Below, piece after piece: positions 16,981-24,796 of a DNA stretch of 64,000 nt (position 1 is its first letter; every line of letters begins with the position of its first letter). Under the pieces are notes generated by a model. That model was not told where the DNA came from. It did not search any database and worked only from the letters and a program-made list of their open reading frames with translations. The DNA comes from Natronoarchaeum mannanilyticum (lineage in GTDB: Archaea; Halobacteriota; Halobacteria; Halobacteriales; Natronoarchaeaceae). The translations under genes and the position numbers were made by a program. Where the stretch lies: assembly GCF_039522665.1 (NCBI RefSeq), contig NZ_BAAADV010000001.1, positions 558,001 through 622,000 on the forward strand, given 5' to 3'.

Positions 16981-17124
16981 CGGCGTCAAGACGCCGGAGG
17001 ACGCGAGGCGTCCTCCGAGTCCTCACTCGCTAGCGCTCGTGAGGACGCCGCGGAGCACAGCTCCGCGAGCCCCGCTTCGGCTTCGCCTCAGCAGGACGCC
17101 GAAGCGCGTTGCGCTTCGAGCCCC
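16981..17124. repeat. Array of short perfect hairpins
   Basis: Between the LVIVD and ROK genes lie successive inverted repeats: CGGCGTC/GACGCCG (16981-16996), GGAGGACGC/GCGTCCTCC (16996-17016), TCCTCAC/GTGAGGA (17020-17045), GCGGAGC/GCTCCGC (17050-17066) and GAAGCGC/GCGCTTC (17101-17117). Linkers alternate between GGACGCC and GAGCCCC. The surrounding 16916-17187 holds no credible gene. Confidence 0.75.
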
Positions 17125-17187
17125 GACTCGCTTTGCTCGTCGAGACACCGCTACGGAGAGGCCATTTGGCTTCTCGTAGTCCTTCGA

Positions 17188-18159
17188 CTACCGTACTCGC
17201 GACCGGTCGCCGGTACCATCAGTCATCGCGCTCGCGAGCGCCCCCTTCACCACGACGTCGTCGCCGAGATTGGTGAGCTGGACGTCCGGCAGGTTGGTAA
17301 AGACCATCTCGGGGAGCTTCTCGCGGATCGGCTCCAGGACGAGCTCCTCGTTGTTGAGCGCGACCGCGCCGCCGACGTAGACGACGATCGGCGCGTACGA
17401 GTGGATGATGTTCGCGATCCCCATCGCGTTCCAGTGGGCGGTCTGGTCGATCACGTGGTCGGCCAGCGCGTCCTCGCCGGCGTGCTCGAACACGTCGACC
17501 GCCGAGAAGTCGGGATCCTCGATCGGCATCGCGGTGTCGACGGGGTCGTCCTCGTAGATCATCTGGGCGTACCGCGGGATGTTGTTGCCCGAGCAGTACG
17601 CCTCCCAGTGGCCGTCCTTGCCGCAGCCGCAGGTGAGCCGGCCGTGGGGATCCAGCATCATGTGGCCGACCTCGCCGGCGTTGCCGTCCCACCCCGAGAG
17701 GACGTTCCCGTCGGTGCAGACGCCGGCCCCGATGCCGCTGGAGATCGTCAGGTAGACCATGTCGTCGGGGTTGCGGTCGCTGTGGAACCGCTCGCCGATG
17801 ACGCCCGCGATCGTGTCGTTGTGGAGGTGGACGTCGTCGCTGTCGATCAGCTTCGAGATCGGCCCGGTCAGGGGAATCCGGTCGATCGTGTCCGGCAGAT
17901 TCGCTGGATCCATCACGGCGCCCTCGGCGAGATCAAGCGGCCCGATCGAGCCGACGCCCGCCGCGACGATCGAGGTGGGGTCGATCCCCGCGTCGTCACA
18001 GGCGATCCGCAGCGACTCCAGGACGGCCTCGGTGACCGCGATCCCCGTCGGGCCGCGAGGCGTCCCCCGCTTGTGCGCGCCGATGATCGTCCCAGCATCG
18101 TCGGCGACGACCGCCCTGACGTTGGTCGCGCCGAGGTCGACCCCCGCGTAGTTCACCAT
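17188..18159 (-). CDS. ROK-family sugar kinase (glucokinase-like)
   Basis: ROK kinases phosphorylate hexoses such as glucose or N-acyl sugars with ATP. The 323-residue protein starts MVNYAGVDLGATNVRAVV, the ATP-binding phosphate-1 motif, and has the phosphate-2 segment TISSGIGAGVCTDGNVLSGWDGNAGEVGHM. The zinc-site motif reads CGCGKDGHWEAY: the usual CGCGxxGCxEAY has Cys in place of this His, so the site is altered. ATG 18159 is used; a TTAATT-type word lies 27 nt upstream. A role in using glucose released by the amylases of this window is plausible but not shown by context. Confidence 0.82.
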   Translation of the reverse strand: MVNYAGVDLGATNVRAVVADDAGTIIGAHKRGTPRGPTGIAVTEAVLESLRIACDDAGIDPTSIVAAGVGSIGPLDLAEGAVMDPANLPDTIDRIPLTGPISKLIDSDDVHLHNDTIAGVIGERFHSDRNPDDMVYLTISSGIGAGVCTDGNVLSGWDGNAGEVGHMMLDPHGRLTCGCGKDGHWEAYCSGNNIPRYAQMIYEDDPVDTAMPIEDPDFSAVDVFEHAGEDALADHVIDQTAHWNAMGIANIIHSYAPIVVYVGGAVALNNEELVLEPIREKLPEMVFTNLPDVQLTNLGDDVVVKGALASAMTDGTGDRSRVR

Positions 18160-18327
18160 GTACGTGGGAAACGAGCGCGGCCGCACTTAATTGCATAGTT
18201 TTCCGCGGGCGCCGTGCCGTCGGGTGATTGCTGGCGACGCCGGTCGACCACCGGACAGCGGCGTCCGTCGACGATCGGGACGGCGGCGCCGCTGTGTGGT
18301 GCAAAGAGATGGAAAAGCGGAACTGCG

Positions 18328-18780
18328 TTACTCTTCGCGGACGAACGTGACCGGGCACGGCGCCGACAGCATGACCTTCTGGGCGGTGCTGCCGAAGACG
18401 GCCTTGCCGGTCGGCGAGCGCTTGCGCCCGCCGACGATCACGCGATCGACGCCGATCTCCTCGGCGAGGTCGACGATCGTCTCGCCGTGCTCGCCGACGG
18501 AGCCCCGCACCTCGTACTCGACGTCGTAGCCGTCCAGCGAGTTCGAGAGCGTCCGGATCGTCGCGTGGCGCTGGGCGACCTCGTCGGGGGATACCTCGGT
18601 GCGCTCGGTGTCGAACTCCAGCCGGTCGAGTACGTCGTCGTACTCCTCCTCGGTGAACACGTGGGCCAGCACTACTTTCGCGTTCGCGGGCGCCGCGACC
18701 TCGACGGCGGCTTCGGCGATCTCTTCTGCGCGGTCGGCGTCGCCGGGACCGACGGCGACGAGAATTTTTGTGAGCGTCAT
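18328..18780 (-). CDS. Universal stress protein, UspA family
   Basis: The 150-residue protein has the UspA fold: strand ILVAVGPGDAD, a central VVLAHVFTEEEYDDVL, and a C-terminal nucleotide-binding motif VIVGGRKRSPTGKAVFGSTAQKVMLSAPCPVTFV, matching G-2x-G-9x-G-S/T. Members bind ATP and act in stress tolerance in ways not well defined. CTTAAG lies about 27 nt upstream of ATG 18780, giving a leaderless promoter. The gene is divergent from the SDR gene, so the short region between them holds two promoters. Confidence 0.9.
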   Translation of the reverse strand: MTLTKILVAVGPGDADRAEEIAEAAVEVAAPANAKVVLAHVFTEEEYDDVLDRLEFDTERTEVSPDEVAQRHATIRTLSNSLDGYDVEYEVRGSVGEHGETIVDLAEEIGVDRVIVGGRKRSPTGKAVFGSTAQKVMLSAPCPVTFVREE

Positions 18781-18889
18781 ATCACGGTTTTCTCAACCGA
18801 CCTTCTTAAGGATACTGACCGGCCTACGCCGCGACGAGCCCCGACTCCGGATCGCGGACGTTGATAACGCCGCGGGCCGACGTACCGAT

Positions 18890-19630
18890 ATGATCGACAC
18901 GGACCTCTCGGATCGCGTCGTGCTCGTCACGGGCAGCTCTCGCGGCGTCGGCCGCGAGCTGCTGCTGGCGGCCGCCGAGCGCGGCGCCAGCGTCGCGGTG
19001 CACTACCACACCAGCGACGACGCCGCCCGCGAGGTCGCCGCCGAAGCCGCCGAGCGCGGGGGACCGGAAACCACGGTCGTCCGCGGCGACGTCACCGATC
19101 CCGACGCCGTCGACGGGCTGTTCGACGCCGTAGAGGAGGATATCGGCCCAGTCGACGTGCTCGTGAACAACGTCGGCGACTTCGCGCCGGTCCACTGGGA
19201 GGAACTGGACGCCGAGACGTGGCACCGCGTGTTCGCGACGAACGTCCACGCGACGTATCTCTGCTCGCGCCGGGCGCTGCCCGCGATGCGCGAGCGGGAG
19301 TGGGGCCGGATCGTCAACATCGGCTACGCCTCCAGCGAGAAGGGGTTGATCAGCCCGAAGAACGCGCCGTATTTCATGGCCAAGGCCGGCGTGCTGATGT
19401 TCACGCGGATGCTCGCCGCGGACACGCAGGACGACGGGATCACGGTCAACGCCGTCTCGCCGTACGTCGTCGAGAACTCCGACGAGTTCCCCGAGGACCT
19501 CCCGCGCGGGCGCCCGGCGTCGTTCGACGATATCGTCCAGGCCGTGATGTTCTTCCTCGACGACGACAGCGGCTACGTCAGCGGCGAAAATATCGAAGTG
19601 GACGGAGGGTGGCTGCCGGAGTCAGTATAA
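18890..19630 (+). CDS. Short-chain dehydrogenase/reductase (FabG-like)
   Basis: The 246-residue protein has the classical SDR features: the NAD(P) motif TGSSRGVG near residues 13-20, GDVTD, NNVGD in place of NNAG, and the active site with Ser in NIGYASSEKG and Tyr-x3-Lys in YFMAK. The C-terminus GYVSGENIEVDGGW is typical of 3-oxoacyl-ACP reductase-like members. The substrate cannot be told from sequence. TTGATAAC sits about 27 nt before ATG 18890. It precedes the tetR gene by 82 bp on the same strand, but the latter has its own operator. Confidence 0.88.
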   Translation: MIDTDLSDRVVLVTGSSRGVGRELLLAAAERGASVAVHYHTSDDAAREVAAEAAERGGPETTVVRGDVTDPDAVDGLFDAVEEDIGPVDVLVNNVGDFAPVHWEELDAETWHRVFATNVHATYLCSRRALPAMREREWGRIVNIGYASSEKGLISPKNAPYFMAKAGVLMFTRMLAADTQDDGITVNAVSPYVVENSDEFPEDLPRGRPASFDDIVQAVMFFLDDDSGYVSGENIEVDGGWLPESV

Positions 19631-19690
19631 CGCGGTCGGATGCCATTGTCTATCAGCGTGACCCCACCTTCGAAACCCCTTTCACGCCCA

Positions 19691-19710
19691 CTGACTGACT
19701 AGTCAGTCAG
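19691..19710. promoter_or_regulatory. TetR-type operator palindrome
   Basis: CTGACTGACTAGTCAGTCAG is a perfect 20-bp palindrome ending 2 bp before the ATG of the TetR gene. TGACTGACTAGTCAGTCA-like words are familiar upstream of haloarchaeal TetR-transporter pairs. A repressor bound here would cover the transcription start, so autoregulation of the tetR-MATE unit is likely. Confidence 0.8.
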
Positions 19711-19712
19711 GA

Positions 19713-20369
19713 ATGAGCGACGCCCCCAGCGACGAGTCGAGCGAGGACGCCGATCCGCGCGAGGAGATCATGAACGCGACCTACAGCGCGCTCGGCGAGC
19801 ACGGCTACGCCGACCTGACGATGCAGGACATCGCGGACGAGCTGGGCAAGAGCACGTCGCTGCTGCACTACCACTTCGACACGAAAGAGGAGCTGCTGGT
19901 CGCGTTCATCGACCACATCATGGCGGAGTTCCGCGAGGAGCACGCGCCGCCGGAGGACCTGCCGCCCGAGGAGCGGCTCCGCGAGTTCCTCGATCTATGG
20001 GTGTTCGAGCCCGACGAGGACGAGCGGGCCGCCCTCCACCTCGCGCTGCTGGAGTTTCGTTCTCGCGGACCGTTCAACGAGGCCTACCGCGAGCAGCTGG
20101 TTCGGAGCGACGAGCTGCTGCGGGGCACCGTCGCCGAGATTCTGCGGGACGGCGTCGAGTCGGGCGCGTTCGAGCCGGTCGATCCCGAGTCGACCGCGCG
20201 GATGATCGTCGCGACGCTGGACGGCGCGCGGACGCGCCAGATCACGCTCGACGATCCCGAGTACACGCCGACGATCCGGGACGAGCTGGTCGAGACGGTC
20301 GTCGACCCGCTGCTGGCCGACTCGGACGACGAACAGGATGGAACAAACGAGGAGGCCGACCGACCGTGA
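19713..20369 (+). CDS. TetR/AcrR-family transcriptional regulator
   Basis: The 218-residue protein has the TetR N-terminal helix-turn-helix: REEIMNATYSALGEHGYADLTMQDIADELGKSTSLLHYHFDTKEELLVAFIDHIM. The C-terminal half is a ligand-binding helical domain. A perfect palindrome lies just before the start, and the stop overlaps the start of the MATE gene (GTGA), so the regulator and the efflux pump form one translationally coupled unit. The likely model is ligand-relieved repression of its own operon. Confidence 0.92.
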   Translation: MSDAPSDESSEDADPREEIMNATYSALGEHGYADLTMQDIADELGKSTSLLHYHFDTKEELLVAFIDHIMAEFREEHAPPEDLPPEERLREFLDLWVFEPDEDERAALHLALLEFRSRGPFNEAYREQLVRSDELLRGTVAEILRDGVESGAFEPVDPESTARMIVATLDGARTRQITLDDPEYTPTIRDELVETVVDPLLADSDDEQDGTNEEADRP

Positions 20370-21838
20370 GCGGGCGCGAGGACCGATCGGTCGACGTCGT
20401 CGACGGCGAGCTATTCAAGCCGCTGGTGGTGCTGTCGGCGCCGATCGTCATGACGATGCTGTTGCAGGTCGGCTACAACCTCGCGGACACCTACTGGGTC
20501 GGCCGCCTCGGCTCCGACGCCGTCGCCGCGCTGTCGTACTCGTGGTCGATCGTGTTCCTGATGGTCAGCGTCGGCGGCGGGTTCACCGTCGCGGGGACGG
20601 TGCTGGTCGCCCAGAACAAGGGCGCCGGGCAGTCGAACCGCTCGCACCACGTCGCCGGCCAGACGATCGCGTTCGTCACGCTGCTGTCGCTGGCGTTCTC
20701 GGTCCTGGGGATCGCCATGACGCCGACGCTGCTGCGCTGGATCGGTGCGGATCCCAGCGGCGACGCCTTCCGGTACGCCGTCGACTACACGCGCGTCGTG
20801 TTCGCCGGGCTGCAGTTCATGTTCTGGTTTTTCATCTTCAACGCGCTGATGCGCGGCTGGGGCGACACCAGGACGCCGCTGTACCTGATGTTCGGCAGCG
20901 TCGTGCTGAACGTCATCATCGACCCGATCTTCATCCTCGGGTTCGACGGCAACCCGCTGTTCGCCATGCTCGGGCTGGAGGGCCTGGAGGCGACGCTGTA
21001 CGCCGCGACGGGATTCGAGGGGTGGTCGGTGATGGGCGCCGGCGTCGCGACCGTACTGTCGCGGGGGCTGGCGGCGGTCGTCGGCCTCTACATCCTGTTT
21101 AGCGGCTGGGCCGGCCTCCAGCCGACGCTCGCGGACCTGCGGCTCAAGCGCGACACCGTCCGGAAGATCGTCGACATCGGGCTGCCGACCGCCGGCGAGC
21201 AGAGCTTTCGCTCGCTGGGGATCACGGCGCTGACTGCCATCGTCGCGATCGCCGGCACGGACGCCGTGGCGGCCTACGGCATCGTCCAGCGGCTCGCCTC
21301 GCTCGTCTTTCTCCCGGCGATCGGGCTGGCGCGGGGAACCGAGACGGTCGTCGGCCAGAACCTCGGCGCCCAGCAGGTCGAGCGCGCCAAGCGCGCCGTG
21401 ATGATGAGCGCGGCGATGGTCACGGTCGTGTTCCTCGGCGTCGGCGCCGTCGCGTACACCTTCGCCGAGCCGATCACCGGCGTGTTCGTCACCGGCGAGG
21501 GGGCGGGCGACGTGATCGACGTCGGGTCGGCCTACCTGGTGATCTGCGCGCCCGCGTTCGCCTTCCTCGGGGTGTTTCAGGTCGTCCTCGGCGGGTTCCG
21601 GGGCAGCGGCAGCACGCGCACCGCGATGCTGCTGTCGATGCAGGAGATCTGGATCTACCGCATCCCGCTGGCGTACGTCCTGCTTGTGTACACCGACCTG
21701 GGCGTCGTCGGCGTCTGGTACGCGATGGCCTTTTCCTACGTCGCCAGCGCGCTCACCACCGGCGGCTGGTTCCTCCGGGGCACCTGGACCGACAGCGAAG
21801 TCGACGAGGAGCGCGTCGCCGCGGCGACCGCGGACTGA
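20366..21838 (+). CDS. MATE-family multidrug efflux transporter
   Basis: The 490-residue protein has about 12 membrane segments in two MATE repeats, starting FKPLVVLSAPIVMTMLLQVGYNLADTYWVGRLGSDAVAALS and again GLPTAGEQSFRSLGITALTAIVAIAGTDAVAAYGI. MATE proteins export cationic drugs in exchange for Na+ or H+. The start is GTG 20366, inside the GTGA overlap with the tetR stop; the in-frame sequence upstream is within tetR. Control by the adjacent TetR is likely. Export substrate is unknown. Confidence 0.92.
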   Translation: MSGREDRSVDVVDGELFKPLVVLSAPIVMTMLLQVGYNLADTYWVGRLGSDAVAALSYSWSIVFLMVSVGGGFTVAGTVLVAQNKGAGQSNRSHHVAGQTIAFVTLLSLAFSVLGIAMTPTLLRWIGADPSGDAFRYAVDYTRVVFAGLQFMFWFFIFNALMRGWGDTRTPLYLMFGSVVLNVIIDPIFILGFDGNPLFAMLGLEGLEATLYAATGFEGWSVMGAGVATVLSRGLAAVVGLYILFSGWAGLQPTLADLRLKRDTVRKIVDIGLPTAGEQSFRSLGITALTAIVAIAGTDAVAAYGIVQRLASLVFLPAIGLARGTETVVGQNLGAQQVERAKRAVMMSAAMVTVVFLGVGAVAYTFAEPITGVFVTGEGAGDVIDVGSAYLVICAPAFAFLGVFQVVLGGFRGSGSTRTAMLLSMQEIWIYRIPLAYVLLVYTDLGVVGVWYAMAFSYVASALTTGGWFLRGTWTDSEVDEERVAAATAD

Positions 21839-21876
21839 GCGGCGGCGCCTCCAACGTCTCGACGCCGCGGAGCGAT

Positions 21877-22305
21877 TTACTCCTCCGCGAGCAGCGTCGA
21901 CACGCGGGCGTTCTCCTTGATCTTGAGTCCGGCGCCGCCGACCGACAGCGGCACGCGCGGTAGCTCCGCGACGTGCAGCGTCGGATGGCTGGCGCCGCGC
22001 TCGCGGACGGCGTCGCGGATCTGCAGCGGAATCCGGCCCTCGCCCGTCAGCGACTCGTTGTACTCCAGCATGTACTGGCCGGCGTCGAGATGCCACCACT
22101 GGTAGTCGTCGTCCTCGTTCCGCCACGTGCGTTCGTGAGGGTCGAGATCAGCGTCCGCCAGCTCGCCCCCGCCGAAGTCGACGCGGCCGGGCGCCGCGAC
22201 CTCGTAGATCTCGGCGACCGTCAGGTCGAGGCCGGCGTCGGTGCGCTGGGTCTCCTCGTGAACGATCCCCTCCGCGCGCGTCGCGAGCTCGTCGAGCGTC
22301 GGCAT
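21877..22305 (-). CDS. dCTP deaminase/dUTPase-family protein
   Basis: The 142-residue protein resembles the trimeric dUTPase/dCTP deaminase fold: TDAGLDLTVAEIYEVAAPGRVDFGG near the N-terminus, then YNESLTGEGRIPLQIRDAVRERGASHPTLHVAELPRVPLSVGGAGLKIKENARVSTL at the end. The motif order is close to haloarchaeal proteins annotated as dCTP deaminase, but the RSS-type substrate loop seen in the second family member of this window (34739-35236) is not evident. It may be a divergent member with another function. ATG 22305 is chosen because the region upstream is the divergent hydrolase promoter. Confidence 0.7.
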   Translation of the reverse strand: MPTLDELATRAEGIVHEETQRTDAGLDLTVAEIYEVAAPGRVDFGGGELADADLDPHERTWRNEDDDYQWWHLDAGQYMLEYNESLTGEGRIPLQIRDAVRERGASHPTLHVAELPRVPLSVGGAGLKIKENARVSTLLAEE

Positions 22306-22350
22306 CGGGCGGGAGGTCGGCCGCGGGCGGCAAAAGCCTGTGGTCGGGGC

Positions 22351-22356
22351 ATTAAG
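22351..22356 (+). promoter_or_regulatory. TATA box of the nucleoside hydrolase gene
   Basis: ATTAAG is centred 27-28 nt before the GTG at 22381. It supports this non-ATG start and a leaderless message. Confidence 0.65.
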
Positions 22357-22380
22357 TGGCCGACCGCCGAACGTCCGCAG

Positions 22381-23289
22381 GTGAGGAAGGTTCTGATCGA
22401 CGCCGACCCGGGCACCGACGACGCGGTCGCGATGGCGACGCTGCTGGCCGCCGACAACGTCGACGTGGTCGGCGTGACGACCGTCGCAGGCAACTCGACG
22501 CTGGAAAATACGACGGCCAACGCCCGCTCGATCCTGGAGCTGTTCGACCGGGGCGACGTGCCGGTCGCGAGCGGCTGCGAGCGCCCGCTGGCCCACTCGC
22601 TGTCGACCGGCGAGTCGATCCACGGCCCCGGCGGGCTGCGCGGCGACGTCCCGGCGCCGACCGGCACCGCGCTCGACGCCCACGCGACGGAGTTCATCCG
22701 CGAGCAGGTCGACGAGCACGGCACCGACCTGACGATCGCGGCGCTGGGCCCGCTGACCAACGTCGCGGTAGCGATGGCGGTCGATCCCAATCTGGCCGAC
22801 CGCGTCGGAAGCCTGATCGCGATGGGCGGCGCGGTCCACGCGGGGGGTAACGTCACGCCCGCGGCGGAGTACAACGCGTACGCCGACCCCGCCGCGGCGA
22901 GCCGGGTCGTCCAGGACGGCGGACCGAACCTGGTACCGCTCGACGTCACCGATCGGGCGACGCTCCCGGAGTCGACAGTGGCCGAGCTGCGGGGCGGCGG
23001 CGGGCCGCTCTCGACGGTCGCGGAGTGGTGCGACTACCCCGAGCGGCTCCGCGAGGCCGACGGCCACGCGATCCACGACGCCGCCGTGGCGGCTCACATT
23101 GCCGGCGACGTGCTAACCTTCGAGCCGCGGGCGCTGTCGGTCGTCGACGGCCGCGGCCCCTGCAGAGGGGCGACGATCGCGGACACCCGCGCCGACTCGA
23201 ACGCCGAGCCGACCGCCAGCGTCGCGACCGAGATCGACGTCGAAGCGTATCGCGAGACGGTCGTCGACGCGTTGCTGTCGCTGGCCTGA
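22381..23289 (+). CDS. Inosine/uridine-preferring nucleoside hydrolase
   Basis: The 302-residue protein has the signature DADPGTDDAVAM at residues 7-18, whose Asp cluster binds the catalytic Ca2+, and the later segments TLAALGPLTN-like (LTIAALGPLTNVAVAM), MGGAVHAGGNVTPAAEYNAYADPAAA and HDAAVAAHI. These enzymes split N-glycosidic bonds of purine or pyrimidine ribonucleosides for salvage. The GTG start at 22381 fits the TATA word upstream and the family start VRKVLIDADPGTDDA. It is divergent from the dCTP deaminase-like gene, also a nucleotide enzyme. Confidence 0.9.
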   Translation: MRKVLIDADPGTDDAVAMATLLAADNVDVVGVTTVAGNSTLENTTANARSILELFDRGDVPVASGCERPLAHSLSTGESIHGPGGLRGDVPAPTGTALDAHATEFIREQVDEHGTDLTIAALGPLTNVAVAMAVDPNLADRVGSLIAMGGAVHAGGNVTPAAEYNAYADPAAASRVVQDGGPNLVPLDVTDRATLPESTVAELRGGGGPLSTVAEWCDYPERLREADGHAIHDAAVAAHIAGDVLTFEPRALSVVDGRGPCRGATIADTRADSNAEPTASVATEIDVEAYRETVVDALLSLA

Positions 23290-23359
23290 TCGTGGCATCG
23301 AGGCGTTCCTGGAGGGACGATTAGCGGCATTTTTGTCCGATCGCGAGGAACGCTCACGC

Positions 23360-24301
23360 ATGACGATCGACGACGTCCAGCGACTCGGTGTCCACGAATC
23401 GGTCTCGGCCGTGTTTCCGCCGGACCGCCTCGAAGCTGCGCTCTCGGAGCTCGACGCCGAGGTCGAACTGGTCGGCGATGATCCCGATCGAGCGGCGGCT
23501 TGCGACGGGCTGGTCACGTTCGCCCACCGCGATTACTTCGTCGGCGCGGTCGAGTGGATTCACACGATCCAGGCGGGCTACGACCGGTTCCCGCTCGACA
23601 CGTTCGAGCGCGAGGGAGTCTCGCTCACCAACAGCACCGGCATCCACGGCGACAGCGTCGGCGAGACGGTGACGGGCTACATGCTCGCGCTGGCGCGGCG
23701 CCTGCACACCTTCATCGAGAACCAGCACGAGCGCGCCTGGGACCGCCCCGAGTGGGACGAGCCGTTCACCATCGCCGGCGAATCGCTGTGCGTCGTCGGG
23801 CTCGGCACGCTCGGTCGCGGCATCGCAGAGCGGGCCGACGCGCTCGGAATGAACGTCTCGGGCGTCAAGCGCACGCCCGAACCGGTGCCGGGCGTCGAGC
23901 ACGTCTACGCGAACGACGACCTCCACGATGCGATCGCGGGAGCGAAGTTCGTCGCGCTGACGGTCCCCCTGACCGAGGAAACCCGCGATCTCGTCGGCGA
24001 GCCCGAACTCGCGGCGATGGCCGACGACGCGTACCTGATCAACGTCGCGCGTGGCGGCGTGGTCGATCAGGACGCGCTCGTCGACGCGCTGGAGCGCGAC
24101 GAGATCGCCGGCGCCGCGCTCGACGTGTTCGAGCAAGAACCCCTGCCCGACGAGTCGCCGCTGTGGGACATGGACGAGGTGATCGTCACGCCCCACGCCG
24201 CCGCGGCCACCCGTGACTACTTCCGCGAGATCGCCGAGCTGGTGCGCGAGAACGTCGGCCGGATCGAGCGCGGCGAGGCGCTGCACAACCGGGTCGTCTG
24301 A
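23360..24301 (+). CDS. D-2-hydroxyacid dehydrogenase
   Basis: The 313-residue protein belongs to the NAD(P)-dependent D-isomer 2-hydroxyacid dehydrogenases. It shows the Rossmann motif VVGLGTLGRG near residue 145, the active-site Arg in INVARGGVVD, Glu in DVFEQEPLP and the His in TPHAAAATRDY. Substrates such as glyoxylate, hydroxypyruvate or 2-ketoisocaproate are possible; haloarchaeal DdhA-like enzymes are close in layout. It follows the hydrolase by 70 bp with its own likely promoter. Confidence 0.9.
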   Translation: MTIDDVQRLGVHESVSAVFPPDRLEAALSELDAEVELVGDDPDRAAACDGLVTFAHRDYFVGAVEWIHTIQAGYDRFPLDTFEREGVSLTNSTGIHGDSVGETVTGYMLALARRLHTFIENQHERAWDRPEWDEPFTIAGESLCVVGLGTLGRGIAERADALGMNVSGVKRTPEPVPGVEHVYANDDLHDAIAGAKFVALTVPLTEETRDLVGEPELAAMADDAYLINVARGGVVDQDALVDALERDEIAGAALDVFEQEPLPDESPLWDMDEVIVTPHAAAATRDYFREIAELVRENVGRIERGEALHNRVV

Positions 24302-24380
24302 TCGCGGGACGCCGAAGCCGAGCGTCCGCGGGTCAGCGACGTCCACAGTTTTTAACAGATCGGATCGGCAACCGTCGCGT

Positions 24381-24605
24381 ATGGACGAAGCGCTCGAAGT
24401 GGTCGACGTCGTGGCCGACTCGGGCTTCGAGGGACTGATCGCCTGGGCGCTCCGGATCGCCGGGCTGCTCGCGATCCTGGCGGGCCTGGGCCTGTGGCTC
24501 GGGACCGAGATGGGGCTGCTGGTGATCCCGGCGCTGCTGATCCTCGGCGGGCTGGTGTTGCTCGTCGCGCCGAGCGTGCTGCTCGCGCTGGCGGAGTTCG
24601 CGTAA
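24381..24605 (+). CDS. Small two-helix membrane protein
   Basis: A 74-residue protein with an acidic start (MDEALEVVDVVADSGFEG) and two membrane helices, AWALRIAGLLAILAGLGLWLG and LLVIPALLILGGLVLLVAPSVLLAL. No family is recognised. A TTTTAA word 28 nt upstream of the ATG gives a convincing promoter, which is the main support for a real gene. It lies between the dehydrogenase and a convergent gene. Confidence 0.7.
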   Translation: MDEALEVVDVVADSGFEGLIAWALRIAGLLAILAGLGLWLGTEMGLLVIPALLILGGLVLLVAPSVLLALAEFA

Positions 24606-24796
24606 CGCCGTAGACTTTTCACGAGAATCGCGTGGAGAGCCGCCGCTCGGGAGTTAGTAGCGGGCGGCTCGGGTGAAGGCGTCGTCACAAGGGGCTCGGT
24701 GGGGGTAACCTTCGTCACTGCCGCCCGTCGGCGATTGGCGGCGGTGCGGTTTCACTGTTGCGTCTGCGCGTTCCGCTCCGCTTCGCGGCTCGCTCG

